Assembly: GCA_902495525.1 (NCBI GenBank)
Contig: CABUXL010000005.1
Location: forward strand, 1-64,000
Reading direction: 5' to 3'
Length of the DNA: 64,000 nucleotides
From: an uncultured Collinsella sp.
GTDB taxonomy: Bacteria > Actinomycetota > Coriobacteriia > Coriobacteriales > Coriobacteriaceae
Below are positions 24,801 to 32,625 of this stretch, one piece after another (within the stretch, counting starts at the first letter, position 1; every line of letters starts with the position of its first letter). Below the pieces are notes generated by a model. The model searched no databases. It had not been told where the DNA came from and worked only from the letters and a program-made list of their open reading frames with translations. The position numbers were made by a program, and so were the translations under genes.

Positions 24801-26590
24801 GCGTTCTTGATGACGGAATAGGACAGGCCGGCCGCAATGTCGCCCACCGTGGCGCCTTCCTTTTGCGCCTGCTTGACGCGCGAGTTCATAAAGACCGTGC
24901 AGCGGCTGCCCAGGTCGACCGGGGCCTTGGCATGGATCGCAGCGTTGGCGAACGCGCGCACGTCCATGTTCATAGACACGGCGAAGCTCTCGATAAAGCT
25001 ACCGCAACCCGACGAGCAGGCCTCGTTGAGCATGATGTGCTCGATCACGCCGTCCTTGACGCGCAGGCACTTCATGTCCTGGCCGCCGATGTCGAGGATG
25101 AACTCGACACCCGGCAGGAACGCCTTGGCGCCGCGCAGGTGCGCGACGGTCTCGATCTCGCCGGAGTCGGCCTTGAGGGCCTCGATGAGCAGCGCCTCGC
25201 CGTAGCCCGTGGTGGTCACGTGGCCGATGGTGCAGCCGGCGGGGATGTGGTTGTAGAAATCGGCCATGATGACCTTGGCCGTGCCTAGGATGTCACCGTT
25301 GTTGTTGCCGTACCAGGTATGCAGCAGCTGGCCGTCCTCGCCCACGAGCGCGGCTTTCATGGTGGTGGAGCCGGCGTCGATGCCGATGAACACGCGACCG
25401 GCGTAGCCGTCGAGCTTGCCCTTGGGGACGACTTCCTGGTCGTGGCGGGTTTTGAAATCGGCGAAGTCCTCGTCGGTGGCAAAGAGCGGATCCAGGCGCT
25501 CGACCTCGGCACCCTGCGTGTCACCCAGAGCATCGATAGCATCGATGAGCTGCGGGAACGTGCTGAGCTTGTTGGACTCGTGCGCCATGGCGGCGCCGCT
25601 CGCCACAAACAGGTGGGCGTTTTGGGGCACAATGCGGTGCTCCTCGTCCAGGTTGAGCGTGAGGTAGAAGCGGTGGCGCAGCTCGGAGAGATACTGCAGC
25701 GGGCCGCCTAAGAAGGCGACGTTACCGCGGATGGGGCGACCGCATGCCAAGCCCGAGATGGTCTGGGTCACGACGGCCTGGAAGATGGAGGCGGCCACGT
25801 CCTCGGGGCGGGCGCCCTCGTTGAGCAGCGGCTGCACGTCGGTCTTGGCAAAGACGCCGCAGCGGCTGGCGATGGGATAGATGGTGGTGGCGTTGGCCGC
25901 GAGCTCGTTGAGGCCGCTCGCGTCGGTGTGCAGCAGAGTGGCCATCTGGTCGATGAACGCGCCCGTGCCGCCAGCGCAGGTGCCGTTCATGCGCTGCTCG
26001 ATGCCGTTGTCGAAGTAGATGATCTTGGCGTCTTCGCCGCCCAGCTCGATGGCGACATCGGTGGCCGGGATAAGGGTCTCGACGGCGCGCTTGCTGGCGA
26101 TGACTTCCTGGACAAACTCCAAGTCAAGCCACTGGGACAGCAGCAGGCCGCCCGAGCCGGTAATGGCGCAGGTCATCTGGGCCGTCGGCAGCACGGTCGC
26201 AGCGCCCTCGAACAGGTCGCGGGCGCAGGCACGGACGTCGGTGTGATGGCGCTGGTACTTGGCGTAGACGATCTGGTTGTCGTCGTTGAGCACGGCAAGC
26301 TTAACGGTAGTGGAGCCCACGTCGATGCCCAGGTGCAGGTTGCCGTGGGCGTTGTCGGGGTTGAAGATCGCGCCTTCGGGGGCCTGGGCGGCGGCTACGG
26401 GCTCAGCGGCGGTGGCGGGCTCGCTGACGACGGAAGTCTCCCCTGCCACGTTCTTGGCATCGGCAACTGCCTCGGCAACTTTCTCGGCAGCCGCGGTCGC
26501 GGCCTTCTGCGCGGCGTCCACCACGGCGGGCGCGGCCTCGCGTGCGGCAGCGACCATGCGGTCCTTGATGCCCTCGACGAGTTTGCTCAT
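21812..26590 (-). CDS. Giant 2-hydroxyacyl-CoA dehydratase activase-type protein
   Basis: A 1592-residue fusion of the HgdC/BcrA-type activase superfamily. Residues 1-80 are an Ala-rich, charged helix not seen in small relatives. Two ASKHA ATPase modules follow: 'LHLGIDVGSTTVKLAV' from residue 85 and 'VFIGIDAGSTTMKAAL' from 400, each with Cys residues (such as C205 in CAGGTG and C244) that in HgdC hold a 4Fe-4S cluster. Next come a Cys-rich segment (CGRCSNNC), a DUF2229 region ('MPSESVCYPAKMSHGH') and an HgdB-like C-terminal part ('VISQTGGGCRATNYIALIRKAL', in part). It is a recurrent anaerobe protein; its true substrate is unknown. It is co-transcribed with the tetR gene 12 bases upstream. 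Confidence 0.93.
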   Translation of the reverse strand: MSKLVEGIKDRMVAAAREAAPAVVDAAQKAATAAAEKVAEAVADAKNVAGETSVVSEPATAAEPVAAAQAPEGAIFNPDNAHGNLHLGIDVGSTTVKLAVLNDDNQIVYAKYQRHHTDVRACARDLFEGAATVLPTAQMTCAITGSGGLLLSQWLDLEFVQEVIASKRAVETLIPATDVAIELGGEDAKIIYFDNGIEQRMNGTCAGGTGAFIDQMATLLHTDASGLNELAANATTIYPIASRCGVFAKTDVQPLLNEGARPEDVAASIFQAVVTQTISGLACGRPIRGNVAFLGGPLQYLSELRHRFYLTLNLDEEHRIVPQNAHLFVASGAAMAHESNKLSTFPQLIDAIDALGDTQGAEVERLDPLFATDEDFADFKTRHDQEVVPKGKLDGYAGRVFIGIDAGSTTMKAALVGEDGQLLHTWYGNNNGDILGTAKVIMADFYNHIPAGCTIGHVTTTGYGEALLIEALKADSGEIETVAHLRGAKAFLPGVEFILDIGGQDMKCLRVKDGVIEHIMLNEACSSGCGSFIESFAVSMNMDVRAFANAAIHAKAPVDLGSRCTVFMNSRVKQAQKEGATVGDIAAGLSYSVIKNALFKVIKLRDPKEIGSQVIVQGGTFMSDATLRAFEQLTGVHAVRPDIAGCMGAYGAALLARDRAGADGTSTILSAEDIAHLTVTQKHVRCGRCSNNCQLTVNDFGGGRRFITGNRCEKGAGHKKQKTEAPNLFKKKNELLFNREVLSPDEAPRGTVGIPRALNMYENYPFWHAFFTRLGFSVQLSDQSSKKTYQAGIESMPSESVCYPAKMSHGHVMNLIDRDVDFIWMPCVRWERKEDPTAGNCYNCPIVMSYPTALALNIDEIREQNIEFLYPFVPYHDKTELKRRLYQVLAVDRVADAQAGRGRVRGPKITRSEVDAAVNAAFEADARFHEDIQTMGEEALKWVEDHGGHGIVLAGRPYHNDPEINHALPELISSFGFAVFTEDSLAHLVKPERPIRVVDQWMYHSRLYAVARFVTMRNDLDLIQLNSFGCGLDALTTDQVQEILEASGKIYTVLKIDEVSNLGAARIRIRSLMAALKDQEAERLAEATAAGEAYEQGDAAPVAPSTDAPAFASRKYTFEAQRESASTAWPKVPFTEQMREEGYTILCPQMAPIHFDLVKEVFRGAGYNLELLPSTDHDAVEAGLRYVNNDICYPSILVTGQIMEAIESGRYDLSKTAVVISQTGGGCRATNYIALIRKALRESGHPEIPVISLSAVALGEDNPGFKITPALLKQAVYAVLFGDVMMQMLYRCRPYEATPGAANALYEEYMARARKLAPKFNRHNYTKLCREAIRAFDTMPLVGEGTKPRVGVVGEILVKFHPTANNHVVDVIEREGCEAVVPGLLDFFLYSMSNAELQKDELGSSATTRAGMQALIKLVDWMRTPVEEMLEKSRRFEAPERIGTMADKARTVLSVCNNMGEGWLLTAEMLDLIDHGAPNIICTQPFACLPNHVVGKAVIKELRRQHPESNIVAVDYDPGASEVNQLNRIKLMISVAKENMRAGKGFKLEKVAPLTMDEVTGQMRAHDGCVSCGSVDESAVASVAERLGRGVK

Positions 26591-26601
26591 TGTCTCTCCT
26601 C

Positions 26602-27312
26602 TTAGTTGTTGGACTCGACGGTTGCGGTGGTGTCGACCGCGTCCTCGAGCTGCAGATTCAATAGCTTCATGCCGTATTCCGGCACGTTGATATCGATGGG
26701 TTGGCCATACAGGTCGCCGGGGCGCACAAAGGCGATAACCGTCATAATGCGCGCCATGGTCTCGGGCGATTCGGTGAGCCCACGCTCAAACCAGCGCTGA
26801 ATCAGGCCGACCTCGGCACTCACGACATAGGTAACGTAGTAGTCAAAGAAGGTGCCCAGTGCCAGGCCCAAGATGCCCGTCTGTGCACGCGGCACCACGG
26901 CCTCGCGTGCGGTATCGATGATCTTTTTAATAAAGGCGGGGTCGCCGCCCGGGCCCAGTAGGGCCCCGATAAGGTCGCGATTAGCCGCAAGATAGCGAAG
27001 CAGCTCAACCGAACCGGGTGCCGGCTCGAGCTCGTCGATGTTGTGATAGAGATCGGGCAGCTGAGCTGCGGTGATGAGCTCAATGCGCTCACGGATCTCG
27101 GCCAGCAAGCCGTCCTCGATTTGATTGATAAAGTCGGGGATATCGCGGTAGTGCGAATAGAACGTGCGGCGCGTAAGGCCAGCGCGCTCGGTGAGCGACG
27201 CGACATTAATGCGCGAAAGATCGCCGCTTTCGGCAAGCTCGCTGGCAAGTGCCTGGCGAAGGGCACGCTGCGAGCGAAGGGACCGGCGGTCGCATTTTTC
27301 GAGCTGGGACAA
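26602..27312 (-). CDS. TetR family transcription regulator
   Basis: A 236-residue TetR/AcrR-type repressor with an N-terminal helix-turn-helix ('INVASLTERAGLTRRTFYSHYRD', in part, about residues 35-60) and an all-helical ligand domain. The reading frame starts at a TTG at 27312 that has an AAGGAGG site 4-5 bases upstream; no ATG is available before the HTH. The stop is 12 bases before the activase start, so the regulator and activase form an operon and probably are under autogenous control through the palindrome at 27364. Confidence 0.88.
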   Translation of the reverse strand: MSQLEKCDRRSLRSQRALRQALASELAESGDLSRINVASLTERAGLTRRTFYSHYRDIPDFINQIEDGLLAEIRERIELITAAQLPDLYHNIDELEPAPGSVELLRYLAANRDLIGALLGPGGDPAFIKKIIDTAREAVVPRAQTGILGLALGTFFDYYVTYVVSAEVGLIQRWFERGLTESPETMARIMTVIAFVRPGDLYGQPIDINVPEYGMKLLNLQLEDAVDTTATVESNN

Positions 27313-27363
27313 GCGTCCTCCTTGTTACTCAACCTGTACGCTATTGCACAGTGCGAGTATTAT

Positions 27364-27378
27364 TGCACACCGTGTGCA
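27364..27378. promoter_or_regulatory. Candidate TetR operator
   Basis: A perfect 15-base palindrome TGCACACCGTGTGCA, 52 bases before the tetR start; a weaker relative (TTGCACAGTGCGA) is 14 bases closer to the gene. Size and symmetry fit a TetR-family operator overlapping the promoter. Confidence 0.5.
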
Positions 27379-27400
27379 TCAACACGTAAAGGCAATATTT

Positions 27401-27436
27401 GGAATGTGACGAAGGGGCAGCCTCTTTGTCACATCC
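27401..27436. repeat. GTCCC-family palindrome, copy with ATGTGAC arms
   Basis: Arms of 13-14 bases (GGAATGTGACGAAG / CTTTGTCACATCC) around ggcagcct. A second, partial copy with the same right arm and a CTGTCCC core is at 27844-27875, so this arm type occurs on both sides of the small toxin-like gene. Confidence 0.65.
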
Positions 27437-27490
27437 AGCGACCGCCTAGGTTGTGCCGGTTGTGCCAGGCTTTTAGAGCGGCATTACCGA

Positions 27491-27610
27491 TTGTCCAAAA
27501 TGTCATTCGTGGGTAGAATAGTGTCGACGGCAGCCCAAGTTCTGGAAAGCTGGGCAGCGCCGTTGTTTGCATTAGGGGGTCAACGCCTTAGCGGCGGCGA
27601 CCCCTTCTGT
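27491..27610 (+). ncRNA. Candidate antisense RNA of a type I toxin-antitoxin pair
   Basis: A good promoter is present on the plus strand: TTGTCC (27491-27496), 17 bases, TAGAAT (27514-27519). The RNA would start near 27526, fold a CAGCCCA / TGGGC hairpin near 27530-27555 and end at the GGGGGTC / GACCCC hairpin at 27575-27605, which lies over the end of the small gene on the other strand. This convergent 3' overlap is the layout of TxpA/RatA-like type I systems. Inference only; no transcript data. Confidence 0.45.
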
Positions 27611-27713
27611 TGCGCTTCGAACGCTGCTTGAGTGCCTCGGAAAGGCCGACAAGCGCCGTGAAGAACGGGACCAAAGCGGTCAGAAGTCTCACGAAATCAA
27701 TCAAATCGGTCAT
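27588..27713 (-). CDS. Small hydrophobic peptide, candidate type I toxin
   Basis: A 41-residue peptide: MTDLIDFVRLLTALVPFFTA, then LVGLSEALKQ and a tail of mostly Arg/Lys (nine basic residues in the last 11). One membrane helix (about residues 8-25) and a basic tail are typical of small membrane toxins. A GGAGGTG ribosome site lies 7 bases before the ATG and can pair with CCTCCATC just upstream, so translation may be blocked by folding of the leader, as in many type I toxins. Too short for standard gene finders. An alternative in-frame ATG at 27719 is too close to the ribosome site. Confidence 0.55.
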   Translation of the reverse strand: MTDLIDFVRLLTALVPFFTALVGLSEALKQRSKRNRRGRRR

Positions 27714-27868
27714 GGGCATCACCTCCCATCAGATGGAGGGCGCTGCCCGACATATGGAGCTGCCGTCAACGATACCGATTCTATCAAAACTTAGTTATAT
27801 ATACGAATATATGTTCGCATGCCAAAGGTGCAGGGTTCTCATGAAAAAGGGGCTGTCCCTTTGTCACA

Positions 27869-28732
27869 TTATTCGATGATGGTGCGGGAGTTTTGCTTAT
27901 GCATGGTGGCGAGCATGTGTTTGGGGACGGCGTGGACCATGCAGCTGCCGATGGTCGCGCTCGCGGCGGCCTTAGCTGCATCGCTAGCGTTTTTGGTTGC
28001 GTAGCTGTGGCGGAAACGCTTGAGCATGGCAATGTCGTTGCCGCCGTCGCCGTAAACCGCGACCTCGTCCTCGGCAATACCGTAGTAGCCCGCCAGCCAG
28101 GCCACACTCTCGCCCTTGTTGCACGCCACATCCGTGATCTCGAACATCACCGGATCGAACGGCGCGTTGACCACGCGGTTTGAGCGCTCGGCCAGATACG
28201 CCTTAAGGTCACGCTCCAGCTCGGGCGAGGTCACGCGGCAGTTGATCTTGCACACATCGTGGCGCAGGATGTCGCCGATCGACTGGTCGAAATACTGTTC
28301 CTCATGATAGCCGCCACGCGCGCGCATGCCGCGCATCACGATGCGCTTGATAGGACTGTCCTTCTTAAAGCCCGCCTGGTGCATCTCGAACGAACCGCTC
28401 GAGAACATGCCGTCGGGCGTGGAGCAGTCGAAGCAAATGTTCGGAAACGCCTTGAGCAGCTCCTCGGTAACCTGCGGGTCGATGGTCCAGGTCTTGAGCA
28501 CCTCGCCGTGGCTGTTGCGCACGATGGATCCGTTGGAGCAGCAGGCGTCGAGTGCCAGACCTGTAAAGCCATGCTCGCCGATTGGCAACGTCGAGCGTCC
28601 GGTCGCGGGAACCACATGCAGGCCAGCCTCGGTCAGCTCGCGAATGGCACGGCGGATGGTCCCATCCGCCTCGTGCAGGGCGTTCAGCAGCGTTCCGTCT
28701 AAGTCGCTCGCAAACATCTTGATCATGGGCAT
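27869..28732 (-). CDS. HAD-IIB (Cof-type) sugar-phosphate phosphatase
   Basis: A 287-residue Cof-like hydrolase of the haloacid dehalogenase superfamily. Motif I is FASDLDGTLL near residue 7, motif II 'VPATGRS' near 37, and the C-terminal motifs 'KGESVAWLAGYYGI' (Lys of motif III) and 'VYGDGGNDIAMLK' (motif IV) are present. The type IIB cap between them sets substrate choice; members act on sugar phosphates, FMN or PLP. The start is the first of two ATGs, after AAGGAG. The gene ends beside a CTGTCCC-core repeat. Confidence 0.9.
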   Translation of the reverse strand: MPMIKMFASDLDGTLLNALHEADGTIRRAIRELTEAGLHVVPATGRSTLPIGEHGFTGLALDACCSNGSIVRNSHGEVLKTWTIDPQVTEELLKAFPNICFDCSTPDGMFSSGSFEMHQAGFKKDSPIKRIVMRGMRARGGYHEEQYFDQSIGDILRHDVCKINCRVTSPELERDLKAYLAERSNRVVNAPFDPVMFEITDVACNKGESVAWLAGYYGIAEDEVAVYGDGGNDIAMLKRFRHSYATKNASDAAKAAASATIGSCMVHAVPKHMLATMHKQNSRTIIE

Positions 28733-28767
28733 GCCTCTCCTTCGTCTGCACGATATTGTAGACGAGA

Positions 28768-28797
28768 ACGGGCGCGTCCCAAGAGGGGCACGCCCGT
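28768..28797 (-). terminator. Terminator between glnK and the HAD gene
   Basis: Hairpin ACGGGCG..GTCCC / GGG..CGCCCGT followed by TTCTCGTC on the minus strand, 17 bases after the glnK stop. Confidence 0.6.
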
Positions 28798-28813
28798 CAG
28801 GCGAAAGATTGTC

Positions 28814-29152
28814 CTACACCGCAGAAGGGCCGTGTTCGCCGGTACGGATGCGGATAACTTCCTCGACCGGCTCGACCCAGATTTTGCCATCGCCGACGGC
28901 TCCGGTGCGAGCGGCGTTGCAGATGATGTCGACAATGCCATCGACGTGCTCATCGGCGCAGATAAGGGTGAACTGTACCTTAGGGATCGTGTTGACAAGC
29001 AACTCGTTGCCGCGCACGTATTCCTTCCAGCCATGCTGCGCGCCACAGCCCTGCACCTGGTTGATAGTCATGCCACGAACATCAGCAGCAAACAGCGCGT
29101 CCTTAAGAACCTCAAGCTTCTCCTGGCGCACGATAGCCATAATCTTTTTCAT
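28814..29152 (-). CDS. glnK: P-II nitrogen regulatory protein
   Basis: A 112-residue PII signal protein that senses 2-oxoglutarate and ATP/ADP and blocks the AmtB ammonium channel. The core strands and the C-terminal 'TGAVGDGKIWVEPVEEVIRIRTGE' nucleotide-binding segment (in part) are intact. In the T-loop, position 51, the Tyr that is uridylylated in proteobacteria and adenylylated in some actinobacteria, is Leu (RGNELLVN), so this protein cannot be modified there and probably responds only to ligands. It follows amtB with a 210-base gap that contains a long palindrome. Confidence 0.94.
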   Translation of the reverse strand: MKKIMAIVRQEKLEVLKDALFAADVRGMTINQVQGCGAQHGWKEYVRGNELLVNTIPKVQFTLICADEHVDGIVDIICNAARTGAVGDGKIWVEPVEEVIRIRTGEHGPSAV

Positions 29153-29259
29153 AATGAATTCCTCTCTTTATCAAAGAAATGAATTGCCATTCAATGACGC
29201 GGGTTTCCCAGGTGCCGCAAACTAACCCCAGAGATCATAAAAATCAACTGACTGGTCTT

Positions 29260-29364
29260 AGCAGGTTTCCCAAGTGCCGCAGATTGCCGTGAAAGAGGAG
29301 CGAAGCGTACTTAAGTACGTGAGCGACGATTGAACGGCAAGGTGCGGTGCTTGGGGAAGCTGCT
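29260..29364. repeat. Composite palindrome with inner TTAA hairpin (family II)
   Basis: Outer arms 29260-29281 and 29343-29364 (22 bases, three mismatches), inner stem TGCCGT / ACGGCA, and at the apex CGTACTTAAGTACG. The interior carries GCCGTGAAA on the left and TTGAACGGCA on the right, shared with the element at 45725-45823. The outer arm covers the amtB stop codon. A further half arm (GGGTTTCCCAGGTGCCGCA) lies at 29199-29218. Likely to end or reduce transcription between amtB and glnK. Confidence 0.75.
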
Positions 29365-30640
29365 AATCGAGTCCCGAGAAGGAGGGATATGCGCTCTCGC
29401 CGTGTTGACTCGCGTCCAGGCCCAGCGCCTCGTCGGCCTCGTCCACGCGCAGGCTGCCGTGGAGCAGCGCCTTGACCACTGCGGCGATCACCAAATCGAG
29501 CACCAGCACAATAGCAACCGTCACCACAATGCCCAAAATCTGCGAGATGAGCAGCGACACGTCGCCCGTGTAGAACAGGCCACCTTTACCGGTCCACGAG
29601 AGCTCCGGCACGCAGAACAGGCCCGTGAGCACACCGCCCAAGATGCCGCCGATGCCGTGGCAACCAAACGCATCGAGTGCATCGTCGTAGCCAAACTTGG
29701 TCTTAAGATGGCTGATAGCCAGATAGCAGACGGGCGATACGATCAGACCCATGACCAGCGCTGCCCACGGCTCGACAAAGCCCGCACCCGGCGTGACCAC
29801 CACAAGGCCCGCAACCAGACCGGTGCTGGCGCCCACCAGCGTGGGGCGACCGGTATGCACGCGCTCGACGGCAAGCCACGAGACCATGCCCGCTGCGCTG
29901 GCCGTCACGGTGTTGAGGATGGCGAGCGCCGCCACGGCATCGGCCTTAAACTCGCTGCCGCCGTTAAAGCCAAACCAGCCAAACCAAAGCAGGCCGGCGC
30001 CCAACGCCACAAACGGCACGTTATGCGGACGATAGCTCACCATGCCAAAACCGCGACGACGGCCGAGCATTAAGCAAAGGATCAGGCCGGTAAGACCGGA
30101 CGAAATGTGCACCACGTCGCCGCCAGCAAAGTCGAGCGCGCCGATAATGTCACCGATAAAGGAGCCCTCGCCGCCCCAAACCATGTGGGCAAGCGGCGCA
30201 TAGACCACGAGCAGCCAAATGCCCAGGAAGGCCGCCATGGCACCAAACTTAACGCGGCCGGCCAGGCTGCCCGTGACGATAGCGGCAGTGATCATGGCAA
30301 ACGCCATCTGAAAGGCGATGTTGATGATCTGAGGGTAGACGACACCGTCCGCAGCATTGCCCTCGGCCGCATGAAGCACCTGGTTGAGTACCGGCATGCA
30401 CAGCAGCTGGTCAAGGCCCCCAATAAACGGGCTGGAACCGTCGCCGCCGTAGGCCAGCGACCAGCCGGCAACAATCCACAGCACACCAACCAGCCCAATA
30501 GCGCCAAAGCACATGAGCATGGTGTTAATGACATTTTTGCGCCTGGACAGGCCGCCATAGAAAAACGCCAGACCCGGTGTCATTAAAAACACGAGCATGG
30601 TGCAGATGAGCATAAACGTTGTCGAACCCGTATCGTACAT
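29363..30640 (-). CDS. amtB: Ammonium transporter
   Basis: A 425-residue Amt/MEP channel with 11 helices. The pore His pair is visible in 'GDVVHISSGLTGL' (His of the first motif) and 'FGCHGIGGILGGVLTG' (second). 'TPGLAFFYGGLSRRKN' is the usual N-terminal segment. The frame is open to 30697, but the ATG at 30640 with an AAGGGAGA site gives the family start. It is followed by glnK on the same strand, the standard nitrogen-control pair. Confidence 0.95.
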   Translation of the reverse strand: MYDTGSTTFMLICTMLVFLMTPGLAFFYGGLSRRKNVINTMLMCFGAIGLVGVLWIVAGWSLAYGGDGSSPFIGGLDQLLCMPVLNQVLHAAEGNAADGVVYPQIINIAFQMAFAMITAAIVTGSLAGRVKFGAMAAFLGIWLLVVYAPLAHMVWGGEGSFIGDIIGALDFAGGDVVHISSGLTGLILCLMLGRRRGFGMVSYRPHNVPFVALGAGLLWFGWFGFNGGSEFKADAVAALAILNTVTASAAGMVSWLAVERVHTGRPTLVGASTGLVAGLVVVTPGAGFVEPWAALVMGLIVSPVCYLAISHLKTKFGYDDALDAFGCHGIGGILGGVLTGLFCVPELSWTGKGGLFYTGDVSLLISQILGIVVTVAIVLVLDLVIAAVVKALLHGSLRVDEADEALGLDASQHGESAYPSFSGLD

Positions 30641-30838
30641 TCGCTCTCCCTTGGTCGCATGAACGTTGTCGGCGCCCATAATGCGGCTGAGGGACAACTG
30701 GTGTAGACCAGATACGGCGTTGTTAAACGCAGCGTTGTCGAATGGAAACGGTGCCGCAATCTTGGAAACGGCGCGGCAACGGACGCGAAACGGACGGGAA
30801 ATACGCGAGCAAGGAAGCCGTGAGCGTGCCCGTCCCGG

Positions 30839-31857
30839 CTAGTGGCGGAACAGCTCGCGGGCTCGGTCACGGAGGTCGGTAGCTCGGATGACGCCCTCGT
30901 AGCGGTTGATGCGCAAGCGCGGGAAGGCATTGAAGAAGCGCAGGTCGCGTCGGCTGAGCGACACGCTTGGCACCGGACGACTCATGCGCTTGCCGGCAAG
31001 GCGACGGCTGAGCGACGGACGTGGCATGTTCGGCGCGGCATCGGCCACGCGGCGGGCGGCAAGCGCCAGGCCGCGAGCACCATCCGCGATAAACGTCGGC
31101 ATCAAAGCCTTCTCGCGCAGGGCATCGAGCGTCGCATCGCCCAGCTCCGCCAGCCACGCGTTAACGGCACGGCTGCGGATGTGCGTCTGTGCCACCGAGT
31201 CAATCGTAGAATCGGGAATACGTTCGAGCATTGAGTCCGAGGCATCGGCAAGCGACTCATTGATGCGGTCGGCAAGGTCGGCCCGGACGCGCTCCAGCTG
31301 ATCAGACAGACGCCGCCAGCTCGCCAACGAGCACACCGCGTCGACCATCATCGCGACCGCGACGATAAAGGCGGACAGTCGCACAATCAGCACCGGCAGA
31401 TGGCCAAGCAGCCCCAGCAATGCCGGCTCCACTAAACGGCAAATACACAACGCACCAAGCCAAACGCGCAGGCCCAGTACAGACAGATGCGTCCGTGCAG
31501 GTTAAACGGCAGGTGCGAGTAATCCCAAAAGCGAGCGCCCGTTGTTTTTTCCAACAGCACGCCCACGCCGTACTCAATCACGCTGCATACGAGCGCTGCA
31601 GCGACAAACTGGCTCGAGGCATCCGGAATCCCGCGCAACAGCAGCCAGCAGGCAATGCCGCCCACACCATAGATAGGACAACACGGCCCCAGCAAAAAGC
31701 CACTGTTGGCAAATCGTCCGTGATTGAGCATGGCGCATACTGTCGACTCCCATGCCCAACCGCAAAACCCGTAAAAGGCAAACGAGAGCACCAGTGCCGA
31801 GAGTGGGCAGGCGGCAAGCGTCGCGCCGCAAAACGCAGTATCAATCGCGGTCCCCAC
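30839..31857 (-). pseudogene. Frameshifted CmpB-type membrane protein gene
   Basis: Two overlapping frames give the two halves of one protein. 31432-31857 encodes an N-terminal membrane domain of the 'putative ABC transporter type IV' (CmpB) family with 'FAFYGFCGWAWESTVCAML' and 'CPIYGVGGIACWLLL'; it ends in RCVFAV-stop. 30839-31450 continues in the next phase with CICRLVEPALLG, a last helix and a long helical, Arg-rich cytoplasmic tail. Adding one G in the run near 31455-31458 (minus strand CTTGGTGCG to CTTGGGTGCG) restores a continuous protein of about 340 residues. It could be a true pseudogene, phase variation, or a base-call error. Confidence 0.8.
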
Positions 31858-31860
31858 CGT

Positions 31861-32397
31861 CTACCCTCTCCTCTTTTCGCTCGATGCTTTACTCGCGCTA
31901 TCGTCCGTCTCGTCCTTGCGCGGCAGGCGGCCGGCGACCGTCTCACGCAGAGCACACCATTTATCCGCTAGGCACACAATCCATGCCTCACGACACGTCG
32001 GCGGCACCAGCACCAGCGGAAACATATGCCGCACGATAATATTCCGCTCGCGCGGCGTCAGCTCAAAATCTTCTTCCGCACGCGCCAGGGCAAAAAACGG
32101 GTGGCGAAAGCCATGCAGCCGATGGCTTGGGTCGGAATCGTGCCAATCGTAGAGAAAGTAATCGTGCAACAGGGCCCCGCGCAGCAGCGAGGCACGGTCG
32201 ACCGAAATGCCAGCACGGCCCAAGTGCTCGGCAAAGGACAGACTCGCGCGCGCTACCGAAGTCACATGTGCATACACCGTCACATCGCCATGCTGGATAA
32301 ACTCGTGCGTCAGGTCCAGACGGCCCGCCTGCGCCAGTTGACGGGCAGCATGGTCTACTTCGCACGCGATTTTCTCGGCACGAACGGCATCGGACAT
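31861..32397 (-). CDS. HD domain phosphohydrolase
   Basis: A 178-residue HD superfamily protein: 'RGALLHDYFLYDWHD' supplies the HD pair and 'ARAEEDFELTPRERNIIVRHMFPL' (in part) a later His. Such small HD proteins are metal-dependent phosphohydrolases of unknown substrate. I start at the ATG at 32397 with a GGAGG site; the frame is open 24 codons further. The stop is 3 bases before the frameshifted CmpB gene, so the two are an operon, an arrangement that may have a shared role. Confidence 0.82.
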   Translation of the reverse strand: MSDAVRAEKIACEVDHAARQLAQAGRLDLTHEFIQHGDVTVYAHVTSVARASLSFAEHLGRAGISVDRASLLRGALLHDYFLYDWHDSDPSHRLHGFRHPFFALARAEEDFELTPRERNIIVRHMFPLVLVPPTCREAWIVCLADKWCALRETVAGRLPRKDETDDSASKASSEKRRG

Positions 32398-32625
32398 GCT
32401 GCCTCCTTCCAGCGGCTCACGGCGGCAAGCCACGGCTTGTGCACAATCGATAAAAACATCATGGAACACATCAGTATGGCATCGGACAAAACGTTTTGCC
32501 CCACCAGTTGGCGAATTACCGCGCCGCCGTCACATATCAAACGCCAAAATGTGCGAGACTGTCTTGTGCAATTGTGCCGGCCAAGGGAGTGCCGGCGCAC
32601 GATTCGCATGGAGTAACCCACAACG

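Noticed and set aside
22490..25288. 932-residue open frame on the plus strand
   Set aside because: Shadow of the activase gene; composition and lack of motifs show it is not a gene.
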